Below are positions 52,252-61,190 of a stretch of DNA of 64,000 nt, one piece after another (positions within the stretch are counted from its first letter, which is position 1; each line of letters starts with the position of its first letter). The position numbers and the translations under genes were made by a program. The stretch comes from Alphaproteobacteria bacterium. GTDB taxonomy: Bacteria; Pseudomonadota; Alphaproteobacteria; Ferrovibrionales; Ferrovibrionaceae. Under the pieces are notes generated by a model. That model was given only the letters and a program-made list of their open reading frames with translations. It ran no database searches and had not been told where the DNA came from. The stretch is from the NCBI GenBank assembly GCA_017307375.1, contig JAFKFH010000017.1, forward strand, positions 124,001-188,000, given 5' to 3'.

Positions 52252-53258
52252 CGGCGGGCCGGTATGCGCGTGGCGATGCGGTACAGCGTCGTGCCCGCGG
52301 TGACATAGAGCGACGTTTTGCCCTCACGCGTCAGCAAAGCGAGGTTGGTCGGAAACCGCGGCGTCGGCACCGTGGCGATTTCCTTGCCGACGGGATCGTA
52401 GACCCGCACGCCGAACCGGCCCGGCAACTGGACGGCGGCATAGAGATTGCCGTCGCGATCGACGGTGATGCCGTCGGCCCCCGGCTCATGCCCGTAATCG
52501 ACAAAGACCCGCGGCCTGGCGACGTTGCCCTTGTCGTCGAGGTCGTAGGCGATGATCCGCATCTCGCCGATCTGCATCGGAATGCCCTTGGCGCGCAGGC
52601 GGATGTCACTGGTGCCGATATCGTTGTCAGCGACGTAGAGCGTGCGCCCGTCGGGCGCGACTGCGATGCCGTTGGGCCGAGTAGCGTCCGCGGCGATCAG
52701 GTCGACCTTTCCATCGGTATCGATGCGATAGACGCCGAACACCGGCTGCTCGATCGGCTCGTAGCCAAAATAGCGCGGATCGGTGAAATAGATGCGGCCG
52801 CGGGCATCGATGTCGAGGTCGTTGGGCGAATTGAACGGCCGGCCGTTATAGAGCCCGGCGACGATCCGGCTGAGGCCCGTGGCGGGATCGGTGCGGATCA
52901 GCTGCCGCCCGCCGAAATCGGCGCCTTGGGCGACGATCATGCCACCGGCGCGATCGAACTTGATGCCGTTCGACATGCCCGACGGCGAGCGGAAGACGGT
53001 GGTGCCACCCGTCGCCGGATCATGCACCCAGATCGCGCCCGCGCCCATGTCGGTCGCGAAGGTCATGGTGATGTCGCTGAAATAGAGCCGGCCGTCCGGC
53101 CCCGCCGCCGGCCCTTCCAGCCAGTAGCCCTTGTCGAACACGACCTCGAGCTTCGCGCCCGGCTCGACGATCGGGCCGGGCACCATGGCCTGCTGCGCGA
53201 TCGAGGCCATCGGCATCAGCGCGACCATGGCGGCGGCCGCCAATATGGCGAGTTTCAT
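52242..53258 (-). CDS. SMP-30/gluconolactonase-like protein, exported
   Basis: Beta-propeller protein of 338 residues with a signal peptide (LAILAAAAMVALMPMASIA, cleavage near residue 21); ATG 53258 follows GAGGGAGGATGCAGCA. Signatures are WLEGPAAGPDGRLYFSDI with the metal-binding Glu, NDLDIDARGRIYFTDPRYFG with Asn/Asp metal ligands, and EPGADGITVDRDGNLYAAV. It would hydrolyse a lactone in the periplasm. A GTTC-N8-GAAC site 20 bases upstream links it to the IclR-controlled genes to its right. Confidence 0.9.
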   Translation of the reverse strand: MKLAILAAAAMVALMPMASIAQQAMVPGPIVEPGAKLEVVFDKGYWLEGPAAGPDGRLYFSDITMTFATDMGAGAIWVHDPATGGTTVFRSPSGMSNGIKFDRAGGMIVAQGADFGGRQLIRTDPATGLSRIVAGLYNGRPFNSPNDLDIDARGRIYFTDPRYFGYEPIEQPVFGVYRIDTDGKVDLIAADATRPNGIAVAPDGRTLYVADNDIGTSDIRLRAKGIPMQIGEMRIIAYDLDDKGNVARPRVFVDYGHEPGADGITVDRDGNLYAAVQLPGRFGVRVYDPVGKEIATVPTPRFPTNLALLTREGKTSLYVTAGTTLYRIATRIPARRYD

Positions 53259-53277
53259 TGCTGCATCCTCCCTCATG

Positions 53278-53293
53278 GTTCCATTTGCAGAAC
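53278..53293. promoter_or_regulatory. IclR-type operator candidate GTTC-N8-GAAC, site 1
   Basis: Inverted repeat 20 bases upstream of the SMP-30-like gene. The same arms with the same 8-base spacer occur at 55,086-55,101 in the divergent promoter next to the IclR-linked isomerase gene. Confidence 0.5.
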
Positions 53294-53419
53294 ACATTCA
53301 TAAGGGAGAACTGCGCCGAACTGTCAACGACGGCCGTGCGGGCGCCGATGGCGGCGCCGATCCGGTAAATCCTTGTTCGCCCTGGCGTTTGCGGCGCGGG
53401 CACCGGCTATTGATGAAAC

Positions 53420-53433
53420 TGATTGCTCAATCA
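53420..53433. promoter_or_regulatory. Perfect inverted repeat TGATTG-CT-CAATCA
   Basis: It lies five bases beyond the IclR stop codon, in the gap to the SMP-30 promoter. Its low GC and 2-base centre argue against a normal terminator. It may be an operator; no binder can be named. Confidence 0.3.
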
Positions 53434-53438
53434 AGCGG

Positions 53439-54215
53439 TCAGGCCAAACGCTGTGAGATCGTGGCAACGGCCGCGGCCAGCACCGCGATGCAGGCGTCGC
53501 GCACCGCATCGTCGAAACGCGGCATCGGGACGGCGATGTTGATCGACGCCAGCGGATAACCCGTTTCATCCAGGATCGGCCGCGCCACGCCGGCGATGCC
53601 GGGGGTGAATTCCTCGACCACGAAGGCCACGCCGCCCCGGCGCACTTCGGCCAGTTCGCGCTTCAGTGCCCCGGCGCTGCGGATCGTCGCCGGGGTGATG
53701 CGCTCGAAGGTTACCTGCGCCAGATATTCCTTCAGCATCTCATCGGGCAGGAAGGCCAGCAGCGCCTTGCCGCCCGAGGTCGCATAGAGCGGCGCGGTAT
53801 CGCCGAGCCGCATGTGATAGAGCAGCCGGCGCGGGCTGGTGGCGCAGGCCACGACCTGCGAGACATTGCCCTTGATGACGTTCAGCGCACAGGATTCCTG
53901 GGTCTGCGCGGTGATCCATTCCAGCACACTTTCGGCCACCGGAATGACCTCGTTGCCGCCGCGCGCATGCCGCGCCAGCCGCGACACGGCGGCGCCGAGC
54001 TCGTAGCCCTTCGAGGCCGGCACGTAAGCCAGGTAGCCGCGGTTGACCAGGGTCTTCAGCAACTGGGTCAGGCTGCTCTTGGGAATGCCGAGTTCCTCGG
54101 CCATTTCGGCATGGGTCTTCTGTGCACCCCAGCGGCCGAGATATTCGAGCAGATCGAGCGCCCGCGTCGCCGATTTGACCGCGCCCTGCTCGCCTGCATC
54201 CCTGTCCGCGACCAT
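53439..54215 (-). CDS. IclR-family transcriptional regulator
   Basis: Regulator of 258 residues. The winged helix lies at residues 15-80, with LLEYLGRWGAQKTHAEMAEEL and GIPKSSLTQLLKTLVNRGYL. The C-terminal effector domain shows the GDTAPLYATSGGKALLAFLP signature near residue 140. It is three bases downstream of the TIM-barrel gene, so it is in the same transcript and probably autoregulated through the GTTC-N8-GAAC dyad at 55,084. Confidence 0.94.
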   Translation of the reverse strand: MVADRDAGEQGAVKSATRALDLLEYLGRWGAQKTHAEMAEELGIPKSSLTQLLKTLVNRGYLAYVPASKGYELGAAVSRLARHARGGNEVIPVAESVLEWITAQTQESCALNVIKGNVSQVVACATSPRRLLYHMRLGDTAPLYATSGGKALLAFLPDEMLKEYLAQVTFERITPATIRSAGALKRELAEVRRGGVAFVVEEFTPGIAGVARPILDETGYPLASINIAVPMPRFDDAVRDACIAVLAAAVATISQRLA

Positions 54216-54218
54216 GCC

Positions 54219-55040
54219 CTATACCTTGCGTTGCCGCGCCTGCTCTATCACGGAACGCGCCGTCGTCGCAGCCAAACTCGCCTGCTCTGCCAGCGACAGT
54301 CCGGCATGAAGCGCCGTCGGCGCCTCGACCGCGATCGGCGTATCCGCGGGCAAGGCACCGATCAGATCGGTGAGCCACAGATCGCCCTCGCCGGGATAGA
54401 GCCGCGCCGACCGCGCCTCCCGGCGCAGGCCCGCCGTATCGGCCGGCGCCGCCGCCGGTGCGTCGCACAAATGCAGGTAGCGGAACAGCTCGGGCGGATA
54501 GGCGCCAAGATCGGCGGGCGCGCCGCCCGAGCGCGCCAGGTGCAGCGCATCGACCAGGATGCCTGCCCCATCGGCGCCGGCGCCCAGGCGCAGCGCCTGC
54601 GCATCGGCCAGCGAGCGCACGGTGGTATAGGGGATGAACTCCAGCATCGGCACCAGGCCGCAGGCGCGCGCATCGGCACAGGTGCGGCCGAAATTGTCGA
54701 TCAGCCGTGCCGGGTCGGGATCGTTGCCTGCAAGCACCACATGGCGCGCACCGAGTTCGGCGCCGACCTCATAGGCCTGGCGCATCCGCGCGAGATCGCT
54801 GTCGGGCAGCAGCCAGAAGGCTTCGACATCGTACAGCCTGACCCCGGTATCGCGCAGGCGCCGGCGGATCGCGGCCTGCAGATCAGGCCGGTCGATCACC
54901 GGCTCGATCGTATCGGCCGATGTCGGCGCCCAGATCCGCAGCCCGACCGCGTCGAAGCCGGTGCCGGCCGCCAGGTCTATCAGTTCGAGCGGATGGGCCT
55001 TCAGGACGGTGAGATGGGCGAGAGACAGCAAGGCCGACAT
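54219..55040 (-). CDS. Sugar-phosphate isomerase/epimerase-like TIM-barrel protein
   Basis: Protein of 273 residues of the xylose-isomerase-like superfamily. Metal-ligand candidates are Glu in LVPMLEFIPYTTV, Asp and His in GILVDALHLARS, His in FRYLHLCDAP and Glu in TPIAVEAPTAL. It is not closely similar to the TIM-barrel protein at 37,785. It is the first gene of the IclR transcript, opposite a SnoaL-like gene. Dehydration or isomerisation of a small hydroxylated acid is possible. Confidence 0.85.
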   Translation of the reverse strand: MSALLSLAHLTVLKAHPLELIDLAAGTGFDAVGLRIWAPTSADTIEPVIDRPDLQAAIRRRLRDTGVRLYDVEAFWLLPDSDLARMRQAYEVGAELGARHVVLAGNDPDPARLIDNFGRTCADARACGLVPMLEFIPYTTVRSLADAQALRLGAGADGAGILVDALHLARSGGAPADLGAYPPELFRYLHLCDAPAAAPADTAGLRREARSARLYPGEGDLWLTDLIGALPADTPIAVEAPTALHAGLSLAEQASLAATTARSVIEQARQRKV

Positions 55041-55079
55041 CGGGGTTTGCTCCGGGATTGCGGGTATGGTTTATATATG

Positions 55080-55103
55080 GAACTTGTTCATGTAATGGAA
55101 CAA
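55080..55103. promoter_or_regulatory. IclR-type operator candidate, site 2 (overlapping dyads)
   Basis: TTGTTC-N8-GAACAA (55,084-55,103) overlaps a second perfect repeat GAAC-TT-GTTC (55,080-55,089). It is in the 84-base divergent gap between the isomerase (start 55040) and SnoaL-like (start 55125) genes. The GTTC-N8-GAAC core is repeated at 53,278. Confidence 0.55.
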
Positions 55104-55124
55104 TAGATATCAGGGAGGATGACC

Positions 55125-55724
55125 ATGTCGACGCCGCAGGAAGACCGCCTCGCCCTTCGCGACCTGCTGGAAAACTGGGTCGTCTGGCGCGATGCCGGCG
55201 ACTGGACGCGGTTTCGTACCGTCTGGCACGATGACGGGCGGATGATGGCGACCTGGTTCCAGGGCACCGCCGACGAATTCATCGCGGTCAGCCGCAAGGG
55301 ATTCGAGAACGGCGTGCGCATCCTGCATTTCCTCGGCGGCACCTCGATCGACGTGGCCGGCGACCGGGCCATCACCCAGACCAAGATGACGATCAGCCAA
55401 CGCGCCAAGGTCGAAGGCGTCGCCTGCGACGTGGTCTGCACCGGCCGGTTCTACGATTTCCTCGAACGCCGCGACGGGCGCTGGGGCCTGGTGCTGCGCC
55501 AGCCGATCTACGAGAAGGATCGCCTGGATCCGATCGACCCGGCCGAGGTGCCGCGCCTCGACCGCGCGGTGCTGGAAGGCTTTCCCGAAGGCTACCGCCA
55601 CCTCGCCTACCTGCAGACCGGCATCGGCTACACCGTCAAACGCGACATGCCCGGTCTGGCCGGACCGGAGGTCGAGGCGCTTTACGACCGCGGCAAGGCC
55701 TGGCTGGAGGGGCACAACTGCTGA
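55125..55724 (+). CDS. SnoaL-like (NTF2-fold) protein
   Basis: Protein of 199 residues of the NTF2/SnoaL_4 fold. The ATG at 55125 is chosen over 55119 because AGGGAGG needs the extra spacing. The fold is suggested by LALRDLLENWVVWRDAGDWT, FRTVWHDDGRMMATWFQG and RFYDFLERRDGRWGLVLRQP. Members are small dehydratases, isomerases or binding proteins. The gene is divergent from the isomerase/IclR pair and shares their operator, so it is likely part of the same catabolic unit. The transposase remnant begins about 65 bases after its stop. Confidence 0.82.
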   Translation: MSTPQEDRLALRDLLENWVVWRDAGDWTRFRTVWHDDGRMMATWFQGTADEFIAVSRKGFENGVRILHFLGGTSIDVAGDRAITQTKMTISQRAKVEGVACDVVCTGRFYDFLERRDGRWGLVLRQPIYEKDRLDPIDPAEVPRLDRAVLEGFPEGYRHLAYLQTGIGYTVKRDMPGLAGPEVEALYDRGKAWLEGHNC

Positions 55725-55789
55725 TTCCCGCTGATCGCCTCGACGGTCAGACGCCGCGGCAGACGCGCGCCACGAGATCGGCGAGCCAG

Positions 55790-56580
55790 ACGGTGGATAC
55801 GGCGGTTCGGCATCGTCTGCGCGAGTTGGCGGCTGCTCGGCGGCGGTTCGGCTATCGGCGGCTCGGCCTTCTGTTGGCCCGGGAGAGGATTGTGATGAAC
55901 CACAAGAAGCTGCGTCGGCTCTACGCCGTGGAACGGCTGCAGGTTCGCCGGCGCGGCGGCCGTAAGCGGGCCTTGGGCAGCCGTTCGCCGATCACCTTGC
56001 CGCAAGGGGTCAACCAGCGCTGGTCGCTCGACTTCGTGTCGGATGCTCTGACCGATGGTCGCCGCTTCCGGATTCTGGCCGTGGTCGACGACTTCAGCCG
56101 CGAATGTCTGGGGCTGGTGGCCGACACGTCGCTGTCAGGCCATCGGGTTGCCCGCGAACTCGACGCAATAATGGCCCACCGGGGCAAGCCGCTGACGGTG
56201 GTCTCCGGTAACGGCACCGAGTTGACCAGTACGGCGATCCTGGCCCGGTCCCAGGGACACCGGATCGCCTGGCATTACATCGCTCCGGGCAAGCCCAGCA
56301 GAACGCCTTCGTGGAAAGCTTCAACGGACGGCTGCGAGACGAATTGCTGAACGAGACGTTGTTCACCTCGCTCACCCAGGCCCGGCGCGTTCTTGCCGCC
56401 TGGCGCGACGACTACAACCGTGTCCGGCCGCATTCAAGCCTGGGCGGCGCGACATCGGCCGAGTACGCCGCCAGATGCCGCCGCAACCGGGTCCGGGGCA
56501 TGCCCCGGACCCGGTTGCCATTACCCCCAACATCGTGATTCCATCAACCCAAGGACTCCAGCACTGACCGGAGGCAACTT
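55790..56580 (+). mobile_element. Remnant of an IS3-family insertion sequence
   Basis: It consists of most of a decayed transposase orfB. No orfA is present, and the terminal inverted repeats cannot be recognised, so the limits are approximate. The element separates the catabolic genes from the BREX operon and its right edge touches the brxL stop codon. Confidence 0.6.
55793..56538 (+). pseudogene. Inactive IS3-type transposase (orfB)
   Basis: The first part (to about 56,300) reads LRELAAARRRFGYRRLGLLL, NQRWSLDFVSDALTDGRRFR (first catalytic Asp) and LTVVSGNGTELTSTAILA. The last normally reads SDNGTEL, so the second catalytic Asp is Gly here. At about 56,295 the frame shifts: AAGCCCAGCAGAACG looks like the usual Pro-Gln-Gln-Asn codons with one base missing, and the rest continues in another frame as NAFVESFNGRLRDELLNET (catalytic Glu) through VRPHSSLGG. 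The N-terminal helix-turn-helix is also cut off. The protein cannot be active. Confidence 0.85.
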
Positions 56581-56585
56581 CGGGC

Positions 56586-58673
56586 TCAGGTCACCGATCC
56601 AACGCCTGTGCGCAGATAGGTTATTTCGAAGGCTTTGACCTGACGATAAGCCTGCAACCGATTGGCTAGGCTGAAGGCGTCGTTCATCTCGAACTTCTGA
56701 AAGATGTCGAGTCCACGATCTAGGCTGATCTTCCAGCCTGCGTCGCTGACAATGTGGCGCGCATGGATGGTGTTGGTCCCGTCAAACTCCCAAGAGAAGT
56801 TGATCCCGGCAGCTGTGCTGGCATTCTCAACGGCAATCAGATTGGCCTGCTGCTTGTCAGGGTACGTGTCATCGAGACACGTGATGAGGTGCACCGCGAC
56901 CTCATTCTCCGGTGCTTTGCGCACGGCGATCATCTCGATGAGCTCCATTAGATTCCGTATCTGATGGAACATACGGATATATGGGTCGGTGACGACGATC
57001 TTCGTGGCCCCCTCGATCCAGGGCCAGAACAGGTCGGCAAAGGTCACGCCCTTCTGGTTCTCGCTGAAAACCCTGTGTCCCTCGCTCGGGCCCATGGGCT
57101 TGGCCTTTACCTCGGCCGCAGCCGGTGCGGCCGGCGCCGCAGGCATACCGGCGGCATCGGACGCCGGTTTCACCGATGGCTCCGGCTCCTCGAGTCGGGC
57201 CGCACGCTTGTGGTAATATTGAGGATATTCCGTTTCCTCGAGCGTCGCGGCGACAATCTTGCGACCGTCACGCGCCGTGAAGGAGAAATCGGTTTCTGGG
57301 TAAGTGCTGTCGATCCGAAGCAGCTGGTCCTTGACCCTCTTCCGACCCTCCATTGCCAGATGCAGCATCTCCTCGACTTCGGTCTCAGTCGCATTGTCCG
57401 ATGGGAAGAGCAGCTTCATCATGCCTGAGAAGGTCTTGTTCACACCGTCGCGGTCGCGCGTCGAGATATCCGAGGACAGGGTGAAAAGGCCCTGGTAGCG
57501 GTTTGAATAGTCGTCATTGCGCATGTGCCGAAGAATCTCAGCGAGGTAGTCGACGACAAACCCATAACCCGATGCGAACATCTCGCCGCGGATGACGTCG
57601 ATCTCCCAGCCAGGGACATAGGTGTGGAGGCGATCGATGAATGCCGAGTCGTAATATTTCGCGGGAAGCTCCTCGAACAGGTCAGTGTGCTTGAGCATGT
57701 AGGGAACAGTGTGTTTGGTATTCCCGACAAAAACCATCGAAGCCTCAGCACCAAGCGTTTCCACGCCTCGCGAGAAGCTCTTGTTGGCCATGTAGTTTTT
57801 CATGATGTCGACAAGCGCCTTGTCGACTCGCTTCTGGCGACCCGCAAACTCGTCGAAGGCTGCCACGTCCCAGTAGCCGACCAGGCCGATCTTGCCCGAG
57901 CTGTTGTTGACGAACAGCTTGGGGACTGTGACCTCGCCGCCGGAAATCAGGATGCCGTGCGGCGAGAATTCCGAGAAGATGTGCGACTTGCCCGTTCCCT
58001 TGGGGCCGAGCTCGATCAGGTTGTAGTTGCGCTCGACGAACGGGACGAGGCGCATCAGCTGCAAGAGCTTGCTACGGCGTCCGAACATCTCCGGATCGAA
58101 GCCGACTGTCTGGAAAAGCAGATCGATCCATTCGTCGGTCGTGAACCCACCCCGCGCCTTCAGATAAGCGTCATAGTCGAACTTGGAGAGCTGGATCGGC
58201 TTGATGCTGCTGAGGACCCAAGGTGAGACGTTCTTGTCCTCGCTGTGCTCATACTCGACATCAGCGATGCACCAGACGCCGCTAACAAGCAGCTTCGGAT
58301 GAGCCTTCACTGTACCAGCATCGATGATGACATTCTTGATGCCGAGATTGGAAAAAGTCGCCTCATAGGCGTCCTTGTCGGTGTTCAGATCGACGCTGAT
58401 CTTGTCGATCACCTTCCACCTGCCCTTTTCGCGGATGTTCGACCGGATCAGGCCCGCCTCGTTGCGGTGCACATAATGCTTGCGTAGGATCTCCTTGACG
58501 GTCTCGATCCCCGACTGGATCGAGGCCTCGTCATTGGTCGCGCAGTATTGGCCCAGCAGGAATTCGAGGACGTAGGAAGGGACGATGGCATTGCCCTTCA
58601 CCGCCTTGACCAGGTCCTTGCGCACCACGAGGCCGGGAAAGCGTTCGTTGATCTTGTCGTCCAGCGCGGTCAT
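56586..58673 (-). CDS. brxL: BREX protein BrxL (AAA+ Lon-like) with a C-terminal MITD1/PLD-like domain
   Basis: Protein of 695 residues; ATG 58673 follows GAGGGAGCGAGCG. Residues 1-200 match the BrxL N-terminal region. The AAA+ core has Walker A LGPKGTGKSHIFSEFSPHG near residue 222 and Walker B VAAFDEFAGRQKRVDKAL near 272, and it ends with VEEMLHLAMEGRKRVKDQLL. Then a Pro/Ala-rich linker (about 490-531) leads to a C-terminal part with WIEGATKIVVTDPYIRMFHQ, IRNLMELIEMI and SDAGWKISLDRGLDIFQ, which resembles the phospholipase-D-like domain of MITD1. I see no Lon-type protease domain. It is the last gene of the BREX operon, 11 bases after pglZ. Confidence 0.88.
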   Translation of the reverse strand: MTALDDKINERFPGLVVRKDLVKAVKGNAIVPSYVLEFLLGQYCATNDEASIQSGIETVKEILRKHYVHRNEAGLIRSNIREKGRWKVIDKISVDLNTDKDAYEATFSNLGIKNVIIDAGTVKAHPKLLVSGVWCIADVEYEHSEDKNVSPWVLSSIKPIQLSKFDYDAYLKARGGFTTDEWIDLLFQTVGFDPEMFGRRSKLLQLMRLVPFVERNYNLIELGPKGTGKSHIFSEFSPHGILISGGEVTVPKLFVNNSSGKIGLVGYWDVAAFDEFAGRQKRVDKALVDIMKNYMANKSFSRGVETLGAEASMVFVGNTKHTVPYMLKHTDLFEELPAKYYDSAFIDRLHTYVPGWEIDVIRGEMFASGYGFVVDYLAEILRHMRNDDYSNRYQGLFTLSSDISTRDRDGVNKTFSGMMKLLFPSDNATETEVEEMLHLAMEGRKRVKDQLLRIDSTYPETDFSFTARDGRKIVAATLEETEYPQYYHKRAARLEEPEPSVKPASDAAGMPAAPAAPAAAEVKAKPMGPSEGHRVFSENQKGVTFADLFWPWIEGATKIVVTDPYIRMFHQIRNLMELIEMIAVRKAPENEVAVHLITCLDDTYPDKQQANLIAVENASTAAGINFSWEFDGTNTIHARHIVSDAGWKISLDRGLDIFQKFEMNDAFSLANRLQAYRQVKAFEITYLRTGVGSVT

Positions 58674-58684
58674 CGCTCGCTCCC

Positions 58685-61186
58685 TCAAAAATCAAAATCG
58701 TTGGAGAAGCTGCGCTTCAGCCTGTAGCGAGCCGTGCGGTATTCTCGGAAGTGGGATGTCTCTCCGTGACGCTCTTCGAGTTTCAGGATCACCTCCTGAT
58801 CGTTGAACGCGTCGGCCTGGCGCGACAGCAGGAACCGGACAGAGACCTCGCGCTCGCGCGGATTGTCCGCACGTAAATCGAACACCAACTCATGGCTGTC
58901 AGAAATTAGCTCACCCGATTGAGCGTAGATGCCGGCCCGGAGCCGACGTGGCTGGGTTTTCTCGGTCACCGCAGTGATCTGGTAGAAGCGCACCGAAATC
59001 TGGCTGGAAGTGATCATCTGATTCGAACTGCCGATGATCTCAACCTCGACCGCTGAGGTGTCGCTCTGACGCTTCTTGTTGATCTTGATGACGGGCACAA
59101 CGATTTCCTGCAGTGTCGCCCCGCCATGCACAAACCGGCTGCCCGAGCCCTGCCGGCGCAATCGGTTGATCGATTTTGGGATCAGAATTTCCATCGAGCC
59201 CTGAAGGTTGGCCTGGTCGCACGTGAAGCGCCGCAAGCCGTGATTGCCCTTCAGACCGTGCCCAAGGATGAAGCGCCGGTCGCGGAACAGGATCGTGTCT
59301 CCCTCCACCTGGGCCGAGGAGAAGTCGCTCTCCTCAATCGGCCGGTGCTGGTAGATGAAGCCGTGGTCGGCGGTGACGATCATGTTGGCGGCGTTGGCGC
59401 CGTTGAGCTTTTTCACCAGCCTGACGATCTCTTCGATCGCATCCTCCGCCGCCTCGAAAACGCGCTCCTCAGATATCAGTTTGTCGCCAATTGCGTCGAT
59501 CAGGTTGTGGTAGACGTAGACGACGTCATGATCTCGGATGAGCGCGCGCGCCTGATCCTTGTCCATGCCCATCAGTTCCTCAGTCTTCAGGGCCGCGGCC
59601 CGGTCACCCGCCCGACCGGTCGCCAGGATCTTCTTGCGGTTCTCGAGCCCCTGTGAGCTCTGGCCGTTCACCAGAACGGTAGCAGTGTCATTGTCGGCGA
59701 TCTGCAAATCGCCATTGGGCAGGAGCGAGGCCATGCCGAGCTGAGTGTAGCTCGGCAGGCTACCGAATATCGGCTCGATCTCGGCCTCGTAACGGTCGAG
59801 GCTCCGGATGCGCCCCAGTAGCTCCTCGGCGATCTCATATCGAAGCGCGTCGGAGATGATGACACAGATTTTCTGATCACGCCGCCGGAACTCGCCGACA
59901 TGTTCACGGTAAAAGCTCCGCTGCGACGGAATGGGCGGGGCTGACCAGCTTTCGGCCGCGTCCACATGCACCTGCCAGGCGTCGTTCAGGCGCAAGAGGT
60001 AGGTGTTGACGTAGTGGTTCTCGACCTGCTCGGACAGCTCGCGCATCAGCGTCGCCTGCCCAGATTTCTGCATGTGCCGGATGAATTTCCGGTACAGCTG
60101 ATCAATCCGGAACCAGCTCTTCGCATAGCGTTGCACGCCTTCGGCCAAGCTTGTCATGCCGAGCGTCACCTGCGCCATAGCCTGCTGGAATTCGGCGGCG
60201 AAGCCGATCGCCTCGTAGAGGTCGCGATAGCTGCCGTACCAGTGGCTCTGGCGGCGCCGGCGGATCCAGGCCAGTACATCGGCTTGTGCCACAGTCTGGG
60301 CGCTGAGCTCATGAACCAGCGCGCGGATGATCGCCCGATCCACCTCCTCGAAATAATCGATCTCGATCAAGGTGCGAAAGTCGCGTTTGGCCAGATCCCC
60401 AGCGACGTCCAACACCTCGGCGTAGTCGGTCGACAGTTTTGCAAAAACGTCTCCGGCGTTCCGGTTGTTCTTCCAGCGCCGGAAGAACACCAAGGCGTCC
60501 GAGGTTAGGATCGGCTCGCCGCCAACGGCTGTTTGGTAGCAGGACTTGAACAGCGTAATCGAGAAATCGCCGACGCTGGGTTTGTCGGCGCGATAGCCGA
60601 ATATTCGCGCCATCTGATCCCAGAGGAATCCGTCCAATCCGACGCGGTCGATCAGACGCAGGCTATCGTCGCGGCCAACGGCAAGCTCCGCCAGCAGCGC
60701 CTCGACCACGGTGTCGAAACCGCCGTCCGCACCGACGCAGACGCCGAGCATCCGAAGTCGCATCGCGGGCCTGGTGTCGTCCCCCCGGATGACCGTCTTC
60801 AGCTTCTCCAGCCGACGGCTCGAGCGAAAGAATTCCTGATGCTCACGCACGAGGTCCTCGAACTTAAGCGGCAGCCCAAGATCGCTCAGCCAGATCGCCA
60901 CCTGATCGGTCTTAAACACCCCGCTCGCCAGCTCAACGTCGAGCAGCCAGTTGTCAATGTCCGCCGGCCGCGATCCTTCCCGATAGAGCAGAAACCGCTG
61001 TTTCGGCGCCTCGCGCAGAATCCGGTGTTTCACCGCGAATTCGGTGTTGGCGACCTCAATCTTCTCGACGCCGTCCAGCGCCAACCCCTCAAACGCCTCA
61101 CGAAATTCGCGGGTTGGGTCGTACCAGAAGACCACGCGATGCTTGTCGAACTGGGCCTCAAGGCCCTTGGTGATCCGGTCAAGCAT
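58685..61186 (-). CDS. pglZ: BREX-1 phosphatase-fold protein PglZ (type A)
   Basis: Protein of 833 residues, the usual length for type A PglZ. ATG 61186 (MLDRITKGLEAQ) lies four bases after the pglX stop, with GGAAGACTAAGCTC in front. The N-terminus has RVVFWYDPTREFREAFEGL. The alkaline-phosphatase-like PglZ core has KICVIISDALRYEIAEELLG near residue 444 and MIVTADHGFIYQHRPIEESD near 605, carrying metal-binding Asp and His. PglZ is required for BREX defence and methylation in known systems; its exact reaction is unsettled. It lies between pglX and brxL, the normal type 1 order. Confidence 0.94.
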   Translation of the reverse strand: MLDRITKGLEAQFDKHRVVFWYDPTREFREAFEGLALDGVEKIEVANTEFAVKHRILREAPKQRFLLYREGSRPADIDNWLLDVELASGVFKTDQVAIWLSDLGLPLKFEDLVREHQEFFRSSRRLEKLKTVIRGDDTRPAMRLRMLGVCVGADGGFDTVVEALLAELAVGRDDSLRLIDRVGLDGFLWDQMARIFGYRADKPSVGDFSITLFKSCYQTAVGGEPILTSDALVFFRRWKNNRNAGDVFAKLSTDYAEVLDVAGDLAKRDFRTLIEIDYFEEVDRAIIRALVHELSAQTVAQADVLAWIRRRRQSHWYGSYRDLYEAIGFAAEFQQAMAQVTLGMTSLAEGVQRYAKSWFRIDQLYRKFIRHMQKSGQATLMRELSEQVENHYVNTYLLRLNDAWQVHVDAAESWSAPPIPSQRSFYREHVGEFRRRDQKICVIISDALRYEIAEELLGRIRSLDRYEAEIEPIFGSLPSYTQLGMASLLPNGDLQIADNDTATVLVNGQSSQGLENRKKILATGRAGDRAAALKTEELMGMDKDQARALIRDHDVVYVYHNLIDAIGDKLISEERVFEAAEDAIEEIVRLVKKLNGANAANMIVTADHGFIYQHRPIEESDFSSAQVEGDTILFRDRRFILGHGLKGNHGLRRFTCDQANLQGSMEILIPKSINRLRRQGSGSRFVHGGATLQEIVVPVIKINKKRQSDTSAVEVEIIGSSNQMITSSQISVRFYQITAVTEKTQPRRLRAGIYAQSGELISDSHELVFDLRADNPREREVSVRFLLSRQADAFNDQEVILKLEERHGETSHFREYRTARYRLKRSFSNDFDF

Positions 61187-61190
61187 GAGC

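Noticed and set aside
55724-56586. Terminal inverted repeats and target-site duplication of the IS remnant
   Set aside because: Some partial similarity exists between sequences near 55,735 and 56,565, but no convincing repeat of defined length could be read, so no exact ends are claimed.
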